A stretch of 64,000 nt of DNA from JALORV01 sp963766365 (GCA_963766365.1 CAVXZK010000001.1:1-64000); one strand, 5' to 3'; positions 1 to 9,103 are shown, numbered from the stretch's first letter. Translations and numbers: made by a program. The notes: generated by a model not told the origin, from the sequence alone.

Positions 1-1810
1 GGTTGAACTCCTGCAGTTTTCCGCGCTTGCGCTCCCACCCCATCCATCGGGATTGCGCCGGGTTCCAGAGGCGACGTCGATGAAAGAGGTAGAAGCATGG
101 CTGGCGCGTCAATGTCTCGTCTGCCCCGTTGCGATAGCGGCTGTTGAGCTTGCTGATGGCCGCCACGGCATACTCGTACTGGCGGCGATCGTCCGGCATC
201 TGCTCGCTGTCAGCGTCGGGCCAGTCGGTGAGCAACGCGAAGTAGATCTCTCCCGGACCACTCGAAAGATGTCGCGTTTCGAGCTGATGGACCTGTTCTG
301 CGATGGATTCGTCGCTGCCGAGCAGGATCGGCACCACGACAAACGTGCGCATCGATGCGGGGATGCCGCTGGCGAGTTCCAGACGCGGCAAGTGCCGGGG
401 TGCAACGGCTGCACTGGCGAGCCGATTGACGAGGGTGACTGCGATGTCGGAGGCGGGGAAGATCGCCAACGCTCCGATCAGGACCAGGAAAGCGCCGTCG
501 ACGCCCACTCCCGCGCTCGGCAACATCGCGATGGCAAGCACACCGCAAGTCAGCAGAAAGAGCGCCCCGAGATAAAGCGGCAGCGCGATCCGCAGTGCGG
601 CGCGGAAGATCCTGCGACCGAGCGGAACCCGGTATCCAATCTCACGCTCCAGAGCCTCGCGCCCGTCATCGATCAGGTAATAGCCTGGATCATGCAGACG
701 CGGTTCCGCCGCAATATCGGCCTGCGCGGCGCGCGCCACGGTCACCTTCGCGATCTCGAGTTCGGTCAGCGGGGACCTGCGTGAGAGTTCCTCGATGGCG
801 TGCCGATAACGGTCGCGGGTGGTGAAATCCATGCGCGCAAAGAGCGGCGCCGCGCACAGGGCGTGATGCACCAGGCTGAGGGCCTCGACGAACTTCTGCC
901 ATTCGAATGAGGAGATGAGCCGCAGGCTGGTGATCAGGTTGCGCACCGAAAGGTCGGCGGCGGTTTGCCGATCAACCTCGAGCCGCACGACCTCTTCAGG
1001 ATGGGTCCCCTCCCTGGCCAATCGCTCCGAAAGCATCGCGAGCACGGGAGCGGCCACGACATCGGCATAGCGCAAACGCTGATAAAGCTGTGCGGCGGAA
1101 GCGCGCGGCAACGGCAGATTCTCGTCAAACGGCCAGTCGGGCTGGTTCGAGGTCCCGCTGGGGCCGAGTCCGAGCAGTTCATCGGCGAAGCGATCCGCCA
1201 ATTCGCGACCGTCGATCGATTCGACGATGCGTGCCGCGAGGCGACGCAGGTTCTCGATCATCACGATGCGCAGCATGATCGGCAGCGCCCACAACTCTGC
1301 CAGCGTCAACGGTTGAACGCGCTGGTACGCGGCGACGAAGCGTTGCAGCAGAGCCGAGTCGAAATTGCTGTCGGTGTGCGCAGTGAACGCCCACGCGATG
1401 CCGTAGATGCGCGGCATCCCGAACAGGGGGCCGCTGTCGAGCGCGGGCAGCTCATTGAAGAAGCCGGACGGCAGCAACGAGCGGATGTCGCGGATCTGCT
1501 CGTCAACGATGTGGAAGTTGTTGAGCAGCCATTCGGCGGCCGGCGTGATCGAACTCTGCTGGTCGACGGCATCGGCGACGGCCTCGTAGGCCCCGGCCAG
1601 CACCCGCGCGTTGTCGGCGCTGCGCCGGGCGAACCCGAACCAGGGCAGCCGAAGATCCCCGGTGGTCTGTGCTTCCGCAAGGCTCTCGGCGTGCTGCTCC
1701 AGTCGCTCCGGGCTGAACACTTCAGCCCACAGCGGCTCGTCACGTGCCCCCCAACGCTGCGGCCGCGACAGCGCATCAAACCAGTTCGATAGATATCGGT
1801 AGAAGTTCAG
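1..1810 (-). CDS. ndvB: Cyclic beta-1,2-glucan synthase, N-terminal part (runs off the left edge)
   Basis: The minus-strand frame is open from 1810 to base 2 with no stop, giving 603 codons of a protein that is usually about 2,800 residues. The family polymerises and cyclises UDP-glucose into periplasmic cyclic glucans at the inner membrane. Family-typical stretches seen: VFSPERLEQHAESLA near the N-terminus, GPLFGMPRIYGIAWAFTAHTD, a hydrophobic membrane stretch around residues 400-450 (LPLYLGALFLLTCGVLAIAML), and at the window edge CFYLFHRRRLWNPAQSRWMG followed by a WERKRGKL motif. No ATG, GTG or TTG lies between the upstream in-frame TAA and conserved sequence. The best start is CTG at 1810-1808, six bases after AGAAGG, giving a peptide that begins (M)NFYRYLSNWFDAL. 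The glycosyltransferase and phosphorylase domains lie outside the window. Family call sure; start less so. Confidence 0.88.
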   Translation of the reverse strand, partial: MNFYRYLSNWFDALSRPQRWGARDEPLWAEVFSPERLEQHAESLAEAQTTGDLRLPWFGFARRSADNARVLAGAYEAVADAVDQQSSITPAAEWLLNNFHIVDEQIRDIRSLLPSGFFNELPALDSGPLFGMPRIYGIAWAFTAHTDSNFDSALLQRFVAAYQRVQPLTLAELWALPIMLRIVMIENLRRLAARIVESIDGRELADRFADELLGLGPSGTSNQPDWPFDENLPLPRASAAQLYQRLRYADVVAAPVLAMLSERLAREGTHPEEVVRLEVDRQTAADLSVRNLITSLRLISSFEWQKFVEALSLVHHALCAAPLFARMDFTTRDRYRHAIEELSRRSPLTELEIAKVTVARAAQADIAAEPRLHDPGYYLIDDGREALEREIGYRVPLGRRIFRAALRIALPLYLGALFLLTCGVLAIAMLPSAGVGVDGAFLVLIGALAIFPASDIAVTLVNRLASAAVAPRHLPRLELASGIPASMRTFVVVPILLGSDESIAEQVHQLETRHLSSGPGEIYFALLTDWPDADSEQMPDDRRQYEYAVAAISKLNSRYRNGADETLTRQPCFYLFHRRRLWNPAQSRWMGWERKRGKLQEFN

Positions 1811-2310
1811 CGGTTACCTTCTGAAAAGCGGTCGATCGCGACGCGGCGGAAGGCAGCCAGCGGGGACTACAACACTCCGATTCGGCCCGTGGACGACCCG
1901 AAAATCATCCGCCCAGAGACGACGATTGCAGTGCCGCTCGGGGTGACGGGAGCACGAACGCGCGGCGTTGCGGCCAGTTCGGCCCACCTGAGAGCATCTC
2001 TTATGCCACATCAGCTAACGAAACGGGGCCTCAGCGCTGCCCTCGCTTGATCAAAAGCGCACGCGGAAGGATTGGCGGGAAGGACCGCTCGTCGGGCGGG
2101 CACGGAAAAGCCCGAAAGGATCATTGTCCATCAATGACTTGCAGCCCCTGCCCTGGCTCTAGCCGGCAGGACGAGGGCCCGACGCGGACCGTATTACTCA
2201 TCACGGCGGGCGTGCCAGGAAGGCTACCCATTTGTCCCTCATTTTCAGGGTTCAGCACCGGGCAGCGCTGCGAGACTCCTGCCATGGGGATCGACGTTGA
2301 GGGTAGTGCC
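1811..2310. other. Intergenic region, no supported gene
   Basis: Five hundred bases between the divergent ndvB and the secreted-protein gene. Frames open here on both strands, but none has a family-like sequence or a convincing ribosome binding site. The frame of the downstream gene stays open upstream to about 2047, but that extension lacks any signal and precedes a good signal peptide, so I treat it as non-coding. It must hold two divergent promoters; I see no strong consensus box. Confidence 0.5.
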
Positions 2311-2916
2311 GTGAGAACCATCGCCGTGCCGCTCGTACTCGCGGTCGCCCTGCTGGCAGGACACGCGGCCGCGCAGGACACCGAAGTCCGAACATTTAAC
2401 AATCTCGATACCGCACCAAAGAAATTCGTGCTGGTGCCCGCGAAGGGGCAGGACGCCATCCAGCAAGACCTCTACGCCAAACTGGTCCGCGATCAACTGA
2501 ATGCGAGGGGCTGGCGGGAGACGACGTTCGTAGCCGCGGACGTTGCGATCTTCGTGCAATACCAGTCAAGCGCGACGCGCAACGCCGCGCTGAAGCACCC
2601 AACGCGGCCGAGCTCGGTTCAGGTCAAGGGCGTCACCGCCTCGAGCGCGACCGTGACCACCCGGGCCGCTGGTTTGACAGCCGATGCGCCGACCGGGCAA
2701 CCCGTCCAGCCGGAACGCACACTGCGAATTGAAATGTTCGCGGCCAGGCCGTTCGTGCGCGACATGACCATGGTGCCCGTCTACGACGCCATCGTTCGGT
2801 CATCCGCAATAGCCAGCCCCCAGAATTCTGCAGACCCGGAACTTGTCGGGGCCGCGTTCGAGCACTTGCCCGGCGGCTCGCTCGATACCGGACGCGACGC
2901 ACTGGCAGCACAGTAG
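2311..2916 (+). CDS. Secreted protein of unknown function, DUF4136-like
   Basis: 201 codons from GTG at 2311. That start is chosen because GAGGG at 2299-2303 sits seven bases upstream and translation then begins with a clean signal peptide (RTIAVPLVLAVALLAGHAAA, cleavage after AAA). An upstream in-frame ATG at 2284 would spoil the signal peptide. The mature part holds FVLVPAKGQDAIQQDLYAKL and LNARGW, followed by a hydrophobic FVAADVAIFVQYQ strand. This layout resembles DUF4136-type periplasmic proteins or lipoproteins, but there is no lipobox cysteine, so a soluble periplasmic location is likely. It stands alone and ends at a strong hairpin terminator. Function unknown; the family assignment is tentative. 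Confidence 0.7.
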   Translation: MRTIAVPLVLAVALLAGHAAAQDTEVRTFNNLDTAPKKFVLVPAKGQDAIQQDLYAKLVRDQLNARGWRETTFVAADVAIFVQYQSSATRNAALKHPTRPSSVQVKGVTASSATVTTRAAGLTADAPTGQPVQPERTLRIEMFAARPFVRDMTMVPVYDAIVRSSAIASPQNSADPELVGAAFEHLPGGSLDTGRDALAAQ

Positions 2917-2945
2917 GTTTCTGGTCCGGCCAAGCCCCGGAGGAA

Positions 2946-2981
2946 GAAAAGAGGGCTTGCAGCGATGCAAGCCCTTTTCTT
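2946..2981. terminator. Bidirectional rho-independent terminator
   Basis: Stem GGGCTTGC (2953-2960), loop AGCGAT, GCAAGCCC (2967-2974), with an A-run before and a T-run after. It sits between the convergent secreted-protein gene and the GNAT gene and can serve both. The loop and inner stem (GCAGCGATGC) resemble the terminator of tRNA-Arg at 8061-8082. Confidence 0.85.
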
Positions 2982-3041
2982 TCCTGGCAAGCAGCACGCG
3001 TCAGCCTGCGTCGAGGACCCGGTCGGGGAGGAAGGCTTCAA

Positions 3042-3579
3042 CTACAGCGCGCGCTGCACCCGGACCACAGTGGCGTCCCCCGAGACCGGGTGCACCGTGA
3101 ATTTGAGCTTTCGCGCCAACGTGAGCATCGGCACGTTGTCGGCGATCACCGAGCCTTCCATCGTCCTGTAACCATCGCGACGCGCCCGTCGCACCAGGCT
3201 GGCCAGCAACTGGGCACCCAGTCCGGTGCCGCGCCAGGCCTCAGCCACGGTGATCGCGAACTCGCAAGTCCGTGGCGCGTCCGCTACCTGCGCGGACATA
3301 CTGTGCGGCACCGACGATGTCGAAGCCGTCGGCAGTCGGACTCGTTGCGACGAACGCGAAGTCACGACCGAGTCGCGGGTGCACACCGCGATCCAGTGCT
3401 GCAGGATCAAGCTCTTTCTTGTGCTGCATGAAACGGTAGTAGCGCGAATCATCTGACAGCCGCTCGAAGGCATGAGCGATCTCCACCGCGTCGGTCTCGA
3501 CGATCGCACGCAGCGTCACCTCGCGGCCATCGCGCAGCGTGAGCCGGCGGGGACGATACCGTGGCGGCAGCATCACCAC
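3042..3579 (-). pseudogene. GNAT-family acetyltransferase split by one frameshift
   Basis: The N-terminal half (from GTG at 3579: MVMLPPRYRPRRLTLRDGRE, then FERLSDDSRYYRFM) and the C-terminal half (EFAITVAEAWRGTGLGAQLL, the acetyl-CoA-binding motif, then NVPMLTLARKLKF) lie in different frames. The join is near 3280, where one extra base would account for the shift (AGSG then APRTCEF). Together they make a normal GNAT domain of about 178 residues, of the type fused to or encoded beside acyl-CoA synthetases that acetylate protein lysines. The gene starts five bases after the fadD stop, so it is co-transcribed with fadD. Either one sequencing error or a genuine recent knock-out; neighbouring genes are intact. 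Confidence 0.75.
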
Positions 3580-3584
3580 GGGCG

Positions 3585-5300
<1,716 letters not shown>

Positions 5301-5543
5301 GTGGTCCTCGCTATCTCGCCGTGGAGCAACCATCCGTCTCCTGTGAAGTCTGCCCGCCGGGTGGCGCAATGTTCTGAGCGATGACAACGATCGCGCCGCC
5401 GGCGCGTGCGAAGACACCAGAACGAGAGTGGTTGACGCTCGCCTCGGATTCGCGGCGGACGAGTTCACCCCGTCGCCGCAGGTCGACTCAGGACAGCAAC
5501 ACCGCAAAAGAAAAGGGCCTGCAGCAATTGCACTTTTGTGGTG

Positions 5544-5588
5544 TGGCGCGCCCGGCAGGATTCGAACCCACGACCCCTTGGTTCGTAG
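5544..5588 (-). repeat. Distal attachment-site repeat (3' fragment of tRNA-Arg)
   Basis: 45 bp identical to 8092-8136. Read on the minus strand it is the 3' part of tRNA-Arg from CTACGAA through the T-arm to CCA. Sequence on the 5' side (5589 onward) does not match a tRNA, so this copy is not a functional gene. Just beyond it, at about 5508-5534, is a decayed hairpin with T-runs that resembles a former tRNA terminator. Confidence 0.88.
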
Positions 5589-5814
5589 GCCGATTTTGAT
5601 ATCAGTGCATCTTTAAATTCAATGACTTGTAGCGCTTGCCAATTCGATTCCCAGCCTAACTACGTCACATTTATGGCACAAGCAGTTAGTCGCGCGTCGC
5701 AAGTATGTCCAAGGTGGGCATCGATCTTGAAGCCTCTGCTCACCTTTGGGATGGTCGACGTCGAGCTCATTGGGCTCCCGAAGTTTATGTACCTCGGTGG
5801 TCTCATTCATCACG
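5589..5814. other. Distal end of the element, no recognisable gene
   Basis: 226 bases between the att repeat and the abiEii stop. A minus-strand frame of 64 codons (5813-5619, MMNETTEVHKLREPNELDVD) begins four bases after the abiEii stop and could be a small cargo protein. A plus-strand frame of similar length also exists. Neither resembles a family I know, and base composition is less GC-rich than the flanking core genes. Confidence 0.35.
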
Positions 5815-6735
5815 CTAAATGGCTTCGAGAACCCGTATCAAGTTGCCCACGGCTTCGCGGCGCTTGTCCGACGACATGAGCGCCAGGTTGTGCAGCTTCC
5901 ACCGGACCGCAGGCAGATCCGGCGCGTGGGCCACGCCGAGCAAGTCCCATTGCGGCTCGCCGCGTTTGAATGAAACAAGGAACGAGCGCTCGCGTTCGGT
6001 CAGCCGCGCATGCAGCGCTGCGATCAGATCGGTGCGTGCCTGCTCGAGTGCTGCGAGCGAAACGGGGGACGCCGTCATGCCAACGAACTGGCGTTCGAAG
6101 AGTTCGTGCAGCGGCTTCGGCGCTGCGTTGATCAGGCGCGCGATCGAGCCGTCGTGACTGATCAGATAGACGATGAAGGCTCGGAACAACTCGTCGCTGA
6201 TGCCCTCGCCGCCGAGCAGCAGCATCACGTCAAACAAGTCGCGTGGATGCTGCCGATCCAGCGCCGCGACGATCTTTCCAGCGTACAGATCCGCGAACGA
6301 CACGACGGGCACTTCAGCGAATCCATAGTGCGTTTCGGCCAGGGCCGAAATTCGTTTCCTCTCGTGCGGGTACACCGTGCCTCGCAGCACCGGGGACACT
6401 TCGATCTTGATGGTCGAGGCGTCGTCCGAGACGAGCAATCCGTAGGCGTGACTTTCTTGACGTTTCACCCCATGCACTCGGTAGCCGTAGGGCTGCCTTG
6501 TTAACGTCGCTCCGATAGCGCCGAGAGCCGCATCGATCTCCTGCAGCGCCGCCGCGCGTTCGCCCATGGGAAGAAACGCAAGATCGATATCCACCGAGAG
6601 CCGTGGCATTTCGCGGACGAAGAGATTGATCGCCGTGCCGCCCTTGAGCGCGAAGCACTCCGCTCGCGCCACGACCGGTAGCACGCGTACCAACAGGCGC
6701 ACCTGCGCTGAGTACGGACTAGCGGGAGTGATCAC
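5815..6735 (-). CDS. abiEii: AbiEii nucleotidyltransferase toxin
   Basis: 306 residues. It is the toxin half of the type IV AbiE toxin-antitoxin and phage-abortive-infection system, a DNA-polymerase-beta-like nucleotidyltransferase. Seen: FALKGGTAINLFVREMPRLS then VDIDLAF (the KGG-T-N and D-x-D active-site elements, about residues 28-52), KIEVSPVLRGT, and FADLYAGKIVAALDRQHPRD followed by LFDV, which is typical of the AbiEii domain. Length is normal and no key residue is missing, so it should be active. It overlaps the upstream antitoxin by 17 bp, which implies translational coupling. Cargo of the tRNA-Arg element. Confidence 0.9.
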   Translation of the reverse strand: MITPASPYSAQVRLLVRVLPVVARAECFALKGGTAINLFVREMPRLSVDIDLAFLPMGERAAALQEIDAALGAIGATLTRQPYGYRVHGVKRQESHAYGLLVSDDASTIKIEVSPVLRGTVYPHERKRISALAETHYGFAEVPVVSFADLYAGKIVAALDRQHPRDLFDVMLLLGGEGISDELFRAFIVYLISHDGSIARLINAAPKPLHELFERQFVGMTASPVSLAALEQARTDLIAALHARLTERERSFLVSFKRGEPQWDLLGVAHAPDLPAVRWKLHNLALMSSDKRREAVGNLIRVLEAI

Positions 6736-7570
6736 CTAGGTCCACCGGCAACGTGATGAGGTACTTCGGATGGAGCTTGCCTCCGGGCTCCAGCATGCGC
6801 TTGCCCTTGCCGAGATCCACGCCGTCGAGGTTCAGACGCGGGAACCACGCATGCCGGTGCCTCTCCGCCAGCGCAAGAAAGAGACGCTTCGCCTTCACGC
6901 TCGTACAGGCGCGGAGAAGCGTCGTCACCAGACCGGGGCGCAGGTTCCCGAGTGCTTGCATGAGTACGTCGGCCTCGTGGATCGACTCCTCAGCGGGCAC
7001 ATCCTGCAGCACTTCGAGAATCGCGCGCTCATCTGACGCGTAGAGGAGCGGCCAGTCCCACGCGCCCCAGGTCATCTGCTGCAAGCCGCGCTCGGCAAAC
7101 TGCCGAGGCTCCAGCTGCACGCCGCGGGCGTCCAACAGCGCGCCCCTTTCGTCACGGAAGACCCGCAGGCCACGGAACATGGCGTCGCTATGCATAACGA
7201 ACCGTTCCGGCGAGTCGAGCTTTGCGACCCACGACGGCAATGCCGCAGCGCCGTAGAGATGGATCGTCTCCCCACCGCTGAACTGCAAGTAATGCCCCAG
7301 CCCGCGATGTACGAGCGCAGAGCGGCCACCGACGTGCAGTTCACTTCCGGTGGTGCGCTGCAGACTTGCTACGACGTGCTGCCACTTGAGCGGCGGCCCT
7401 GGCCGGCGATACACGCCGCGCGCGGGAGAGTCGAGCCAGCCGCCCTTCACGTACTTCGAGACCAGTGCCCGGGAGTAGCCGTTTGCCGCCAGCCAGGCGC
7501 TTGACGCGAGTTGGCCCTCTCCGAGGAGTTGCTGGAGTTTGTTTAGCTTTGACTCATTTTGCAAACCCAT
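6719..7570 (-). CDS. abiEi: AbiEi antitoxin and autorepressor
   Basis: 283 residues from ATG 7570. The N-terminal winged-helix part (SAWLAANGYSRALVSKYVKG, then GWLDSPARGVYRRPG) is the DNA-binding domain. The C-terminal part (LRPGLVTTLLRACTSVKAKR, LFLALAERHRHAWF, then KLHPKYLITLP) matches the AbiEi antitoxin domain. In this family AbiEi represses its own operon by binding inverted repeats. Here the start codon sits in the centre of a perfect 12-bp-arm palindrome and seven or eight bases downstream of a good -10 box, so the mRNA is probably leaderless. An in-frame TTG at 7579 overlaps the -10 box and is unlikely to be transcribed. Confidence 0.9.
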   Translation of the reverse strand: MGLQNESKLNKLQQLLGEGQLASSAWLAANGYSRALVSKYVKGGWLDSPARGVYRRPGPPLKWQHVVASLQRTTGSELHVGGRSALVHRGLGHYLQFSGGETIHLYGAAALPSWVAKLDSPERFVMHSDAMFRGLRVFRDERGALLDARGVQLEPRQFAERGLQQMTWGAWDWPLLYASDERAILEVLQDVPAEESIHEADVLMQALGNLRPGLVTTLLRACTSVKAKRLFLALAERHRHAWFPRLNLDGVDLGKGKRMLEPGGKLHPKYLITLPVDLGDHSR

Positions 7571-7582
7571 GGTTTGCAAAAT
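7556..7582 (-). promoter_or_regulatory. AbiE operator, 27-bp palindrome centred on the start codon
   Basis: ATTTTGCAAACC (7556-7567), CAT, GGTTTGCAAAAT (7571-7582): two perfect 12-bp arms. The three-base centre is the abiEi ATG on the minus strand, and the right arm overlaps the -10 box. A bound repressor would block RNA polymerase. It fits the AbiEi autorepression known for this family. Confidence 0.75.
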
Positions 7583-7606
7583 AGCTGCAAAGCGAACTCA
7601 GGTCAA
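7578..7606 (-). promoter_or_regulatory. Sigma-70 promoter of abiEi-abiEii
   Basis: Minus strand: -35 TTGACC (7606-7601), 17-bp spacer, -10 TATTTT (7583-7578). The predicted transcription start near 7571 coincides with the ATG at 7570, so the transcript would be leaderless. Confidence 0.65.
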
Positions 7607-7621
7607 GTTTGCTAATAGTCC

Positions 7622-7633
7622 AGTTTGCAAACT
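7622..7633. promoter_or_regulatory. Second AbiE operator-like palindrome
   Basis: AGTTTGCAAACT is a perfect 12-bp palindrome 16 bp upstream of the -35 box. It shares GTTTGCAAA with the main operator. A half-copy, AGTTTGCTAA, lies between them next to the -35 box (about 7606-7615). Likely a second AbiEi site. Confidence 0.55.
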
Positions 7634-7697
7634 TTCGGTGTGCGAGCGTCTGGAACGCCAAACCAAGTTACGACAGTGTCAGCAGAACTTCCTTACG

Positions 7698-8090
7698 ATG
7701 GCCGTCACCCACCAATGGCGTGGAAAGCATCCGACCCTCGTGTTCAGCTTCAAGGGCAAGCCGATCACTCAGGTCAGCACCAAAGCCTGGTACGAGGCGC
7801 TAGAACGCGCGGAGATACAGGATTTTCGGTGGCATGACCTGCGGCACACCTGGGCGAGCTGGCACGTGCAGGACGGCACACCGCTCTCGGTCCTGCAGGA
7901 ACTGGGCGGATGGGAAAGCGTGGAGATGGTGCGGCGGTATGCGCATCTCGCGGCCAACCACCTCGCCCCGTATGCGGATCACCTGGGCACCAGGTGGGAG
8001 GTGGCGAGCCAGATGTGCCATGGTTACGGCACGTTTACGGCACAGCCGGGCAAAGAAAAAGGGGCTGCATCGCTGCAACCCCTTGAATAA
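7698..8090 (+). pseudogene. Tyrosine integrase, C-terminal fragment
   Basis: About 130 codons of phage-type tyrosine recombinase. HPTLVFSFKGKPITQV, DFRWHDLRHTWASW, LQELGGWESVEMVRRYAHL and LAPYA give the H-x-x-R, W and nucleophile Y of the catalytic domain. The N-terminal arm- and core-binding domains and the first catalytic arginine are missing; upstream sequence is the AbiE promoter region, so the gene was truncated from its 5' end. The stop (8088-8090) lies one base before the att repeat. The last codons overlap the tRNA terminator hairpin. No start or ribosome site is apparent. Confidence 0.85.
8061..8082 (-). terminator. Terminator of tRNA-Arg
   Basis: Minus strand: GGGGTTGCA, GCGA loop, TGCAGCCCC, then TTTTTCTTT. 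It lies about 10 bases past the encoded CCA and overlaps the last codons of the integrase fragment, so this terminator arrived with the element. Confidence 0.8.
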
Positions 8091-8091
8091 T

Positions 8092-8136
8092 TGGCGCGCC
8101 CGGCAGGATTCGAACCCACGACCCCTTGGTTCGTAG
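8092..8136 (-). repeat. Proximal attachment-site repeat inside tRNA-Arg
   Basis: The 45 bp identical to 5544-5588 that form the 3' part of the intact tRNA. The crossover must lie within these bases. Confidence 0.88.
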
Positions 8137-8168
8137 CCAAGTACTCTATCCAACTGAGCTACGGGCGC
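8092..8168 (-). tRNA. tRNA-Arg (anticodon ACG)
   Basis: Acceptor GCGCCCG pairs with CGGGCGC; anticodon arm CTTGG-CTACGAA-CCAAG; T-arm GTGGG-TTCGAAT-CCTGC with one G-U-type end pair; discriminator G and an encoded CCA. 77 nt with CCA. Its 3' 45 bases double as the attachment site of the AbiE element. Confidence 0.95.
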
Positions 8169-8217
8169 GAGGTCGCGAGTTTATCACGCGGCCAGTCGAC
8201 GCCTCGGTGCCGGGCAG

Positions 8218-8880
8218 CTAGAAACCGATCGTGACTCCGATGTTCGCCACCGGGTAGTACTTGAAGTTCTTGATGCTGTCCTGCAGGTCGACTGCTTCGA
8301 GCGCGGTGCTGGCCTGGATCTGGCTGCAGAGCGCCGCCGGCGTGGCCGGGCCGCAGGTGGACGTCAATGTCGCCTTGGGCGTGCCCTGGAACATGATCCC
8401 GAGATCGGCGTAGAAGTTCACGCCGGCGCCCGCCACCCGGCCATAGCCGATGCCGAGGTAAGGCGCTGCAGAGTTCCCGGATTTCACGGTGCCGGTCAGG
8501 CTGCCGACGTCAGCAGCGGAATACGTGGTGCCTCCCAACGTATAAGTGCCGCCGGTGGCCTGCGCTGTGACGTCCACCTTGTTGGCGTTGAGGATCACTC
8601 CACCCGTCACACGGAACAATGGCCCCAGCGGCGCCCAGTCGAGGAAGAGATTGCCGTTGGATAGCTTCGTCTTGCCGTCGTAGCTGGTGTCAGTCGAATC
8701 CACCGAAGCATTGAAGTTCAGCCACGAGTAGCCGAGGCGCGCCGACAGCGTCGGCACCAGGTCGAAGGCAATGTCGCCGCCAATGCCGGTCGTGCCAGCG
8801 CGGATCCCGACTCCGGTAGCCGAGGCCGAACCCGCGCCCAGCAATGCAGCGATGACAACAGCGAGGCGAATGCAATGCAC
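8218..8880 (-). CDS. Outer-membrane beta-barrel protein
   Basis: 220 residues with a signal peptide (MHCIRLAVVIAALLGAGSAS, cut near ASA). Alternating amphipathic strands follow (RLGYSWLNFNASVD, NLFLDWAPL, APYLGIGYGR, NFYADLGIMF) and the chain ends in GVTIGF, the terminal aromatic residue that Bam recognises. It resembles small eight-stranded outer-membrane proteins of the OmpW/OmpA-barrel type, but I cannot name a substrate. Two cysteines in one loop (STCGPATPAALCSQ) may form a disulfide. It is a single gene between two tRNAs. Confidence 0.8.
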   Translation of the reverse strand: MHCIRLAVVIAALLGAGSASATGVGIRAGTTGIGGDIAFDLVPTLSARLGYSWLNFNASVDSTDTSYDGKTKLSNGNLFLDWAPLGPLFRVTGGVILNANKVDVTAQATGGTYTLGGTTYSAADVGSLTGTVKSGNSAAPYLGIGYGRVAGAGVNFYADLGIMFQGTPKATLTSTCGPATPAALCSQIQASTALEAVDLQDSIKNFKYYPVANIGVTIGF

Positions 8881-8976
8881 CTACGTCTCCAGATAGTTTG
8901 AGAGTAAGCGGATTATTCACGGCACTCGAGTCCGTCGCGAGACTGCAGACGCCCTAGCCGCGATGCGGTATCAGGA

Positions 8977-9008
8977 ATGCAAACGCCCCCAAGCGGGGGC
9001 GTCTGCAT
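8977..9008 (-). terminator. Hairpin downstream of tRNA-Ser
   Basis: Arms of 14 bases (8977-8990 and 8995-9008, one mismatch) around an AAGC loop, starting two bases after the encoded CCA. There is no long T-run after it on the minus strand, so it may be a processing or stability hairpin rather than a full terminator. Confidence 0.55.
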
Positions 9009-9009
9009 C

Positions 9010-9103
9010 TGGCGGAGACGGACGGATTCGAACCGTCGATGCACGTTTTTGCGCGCATGCTCCCTTAGCAGGGGAGTGCCTTCGACCTCTCGGCCACGTC
9101 TCC
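9010..9103 (-). tRNA. tRNA-Ser (anticodon GCT)
   Basis: Acceptor GGAGACG pairs with CGTCTCC; anticodon arm CTCCC-CTGCTAA-GGGAG; a long variable arm typical of serine tRNA; T-loop GGTTCGAATCC; encoded GCCA end. 94 nt. It lies 82 bases downstream of lysC and is probably processed from that transcript. Confidence 0.95.

Larger units (their letters stand above)
5544..8136. mobile_element. 2.5-kb integrative-element remnant in tRNA-Arg, carrying AbiE
   Basis: A 45-bp perfect direct repeat (5544-5588 and 8092-8136) equals the 3' part of tRNA-Arg(ACG), from the anticodon to CCA. The intact tRNA is at 8092-8168; the second copy is the displaced 3' end. Between them lie an AbiEii toxin, an AbiEi antitoxin and, abutting the repeat next to the tRNA, the C-terminal third of a tyrosine integrase. 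That is the expected layout of an element that recombined into the 3' end of a tRNA gene and rebuilt it. With most of the integrase gone, it cannot excise on its own. The element separates fadD from the tRNA. Confidence 0.85.

Noticed and set aside
53..1792. Two long plus-strand open frames (243 and 275 codons)
   Set aside because: They are antisense to the ndvB coding frame, which has clear family sequence; their own translations resemble nothing.
5544..5588. Second functional tRNA-Arg gene
   Set aside because: Only the 3' half is present; the 5' side does not form a D-arm or acceptor stem, so it is an att repeat.
5619..5813. Small gene downstream of abiEii
   Set aside because: Frame begins four bases after the toxin stop, but composition and sequence give no support for coding; reported only as region content.
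8977..9008. CRISPR repeat or attachment site beside tRNA-Ser
   Set aside because: Single hairpin, no second copy; best explained as a tRNA 3' hairpin.
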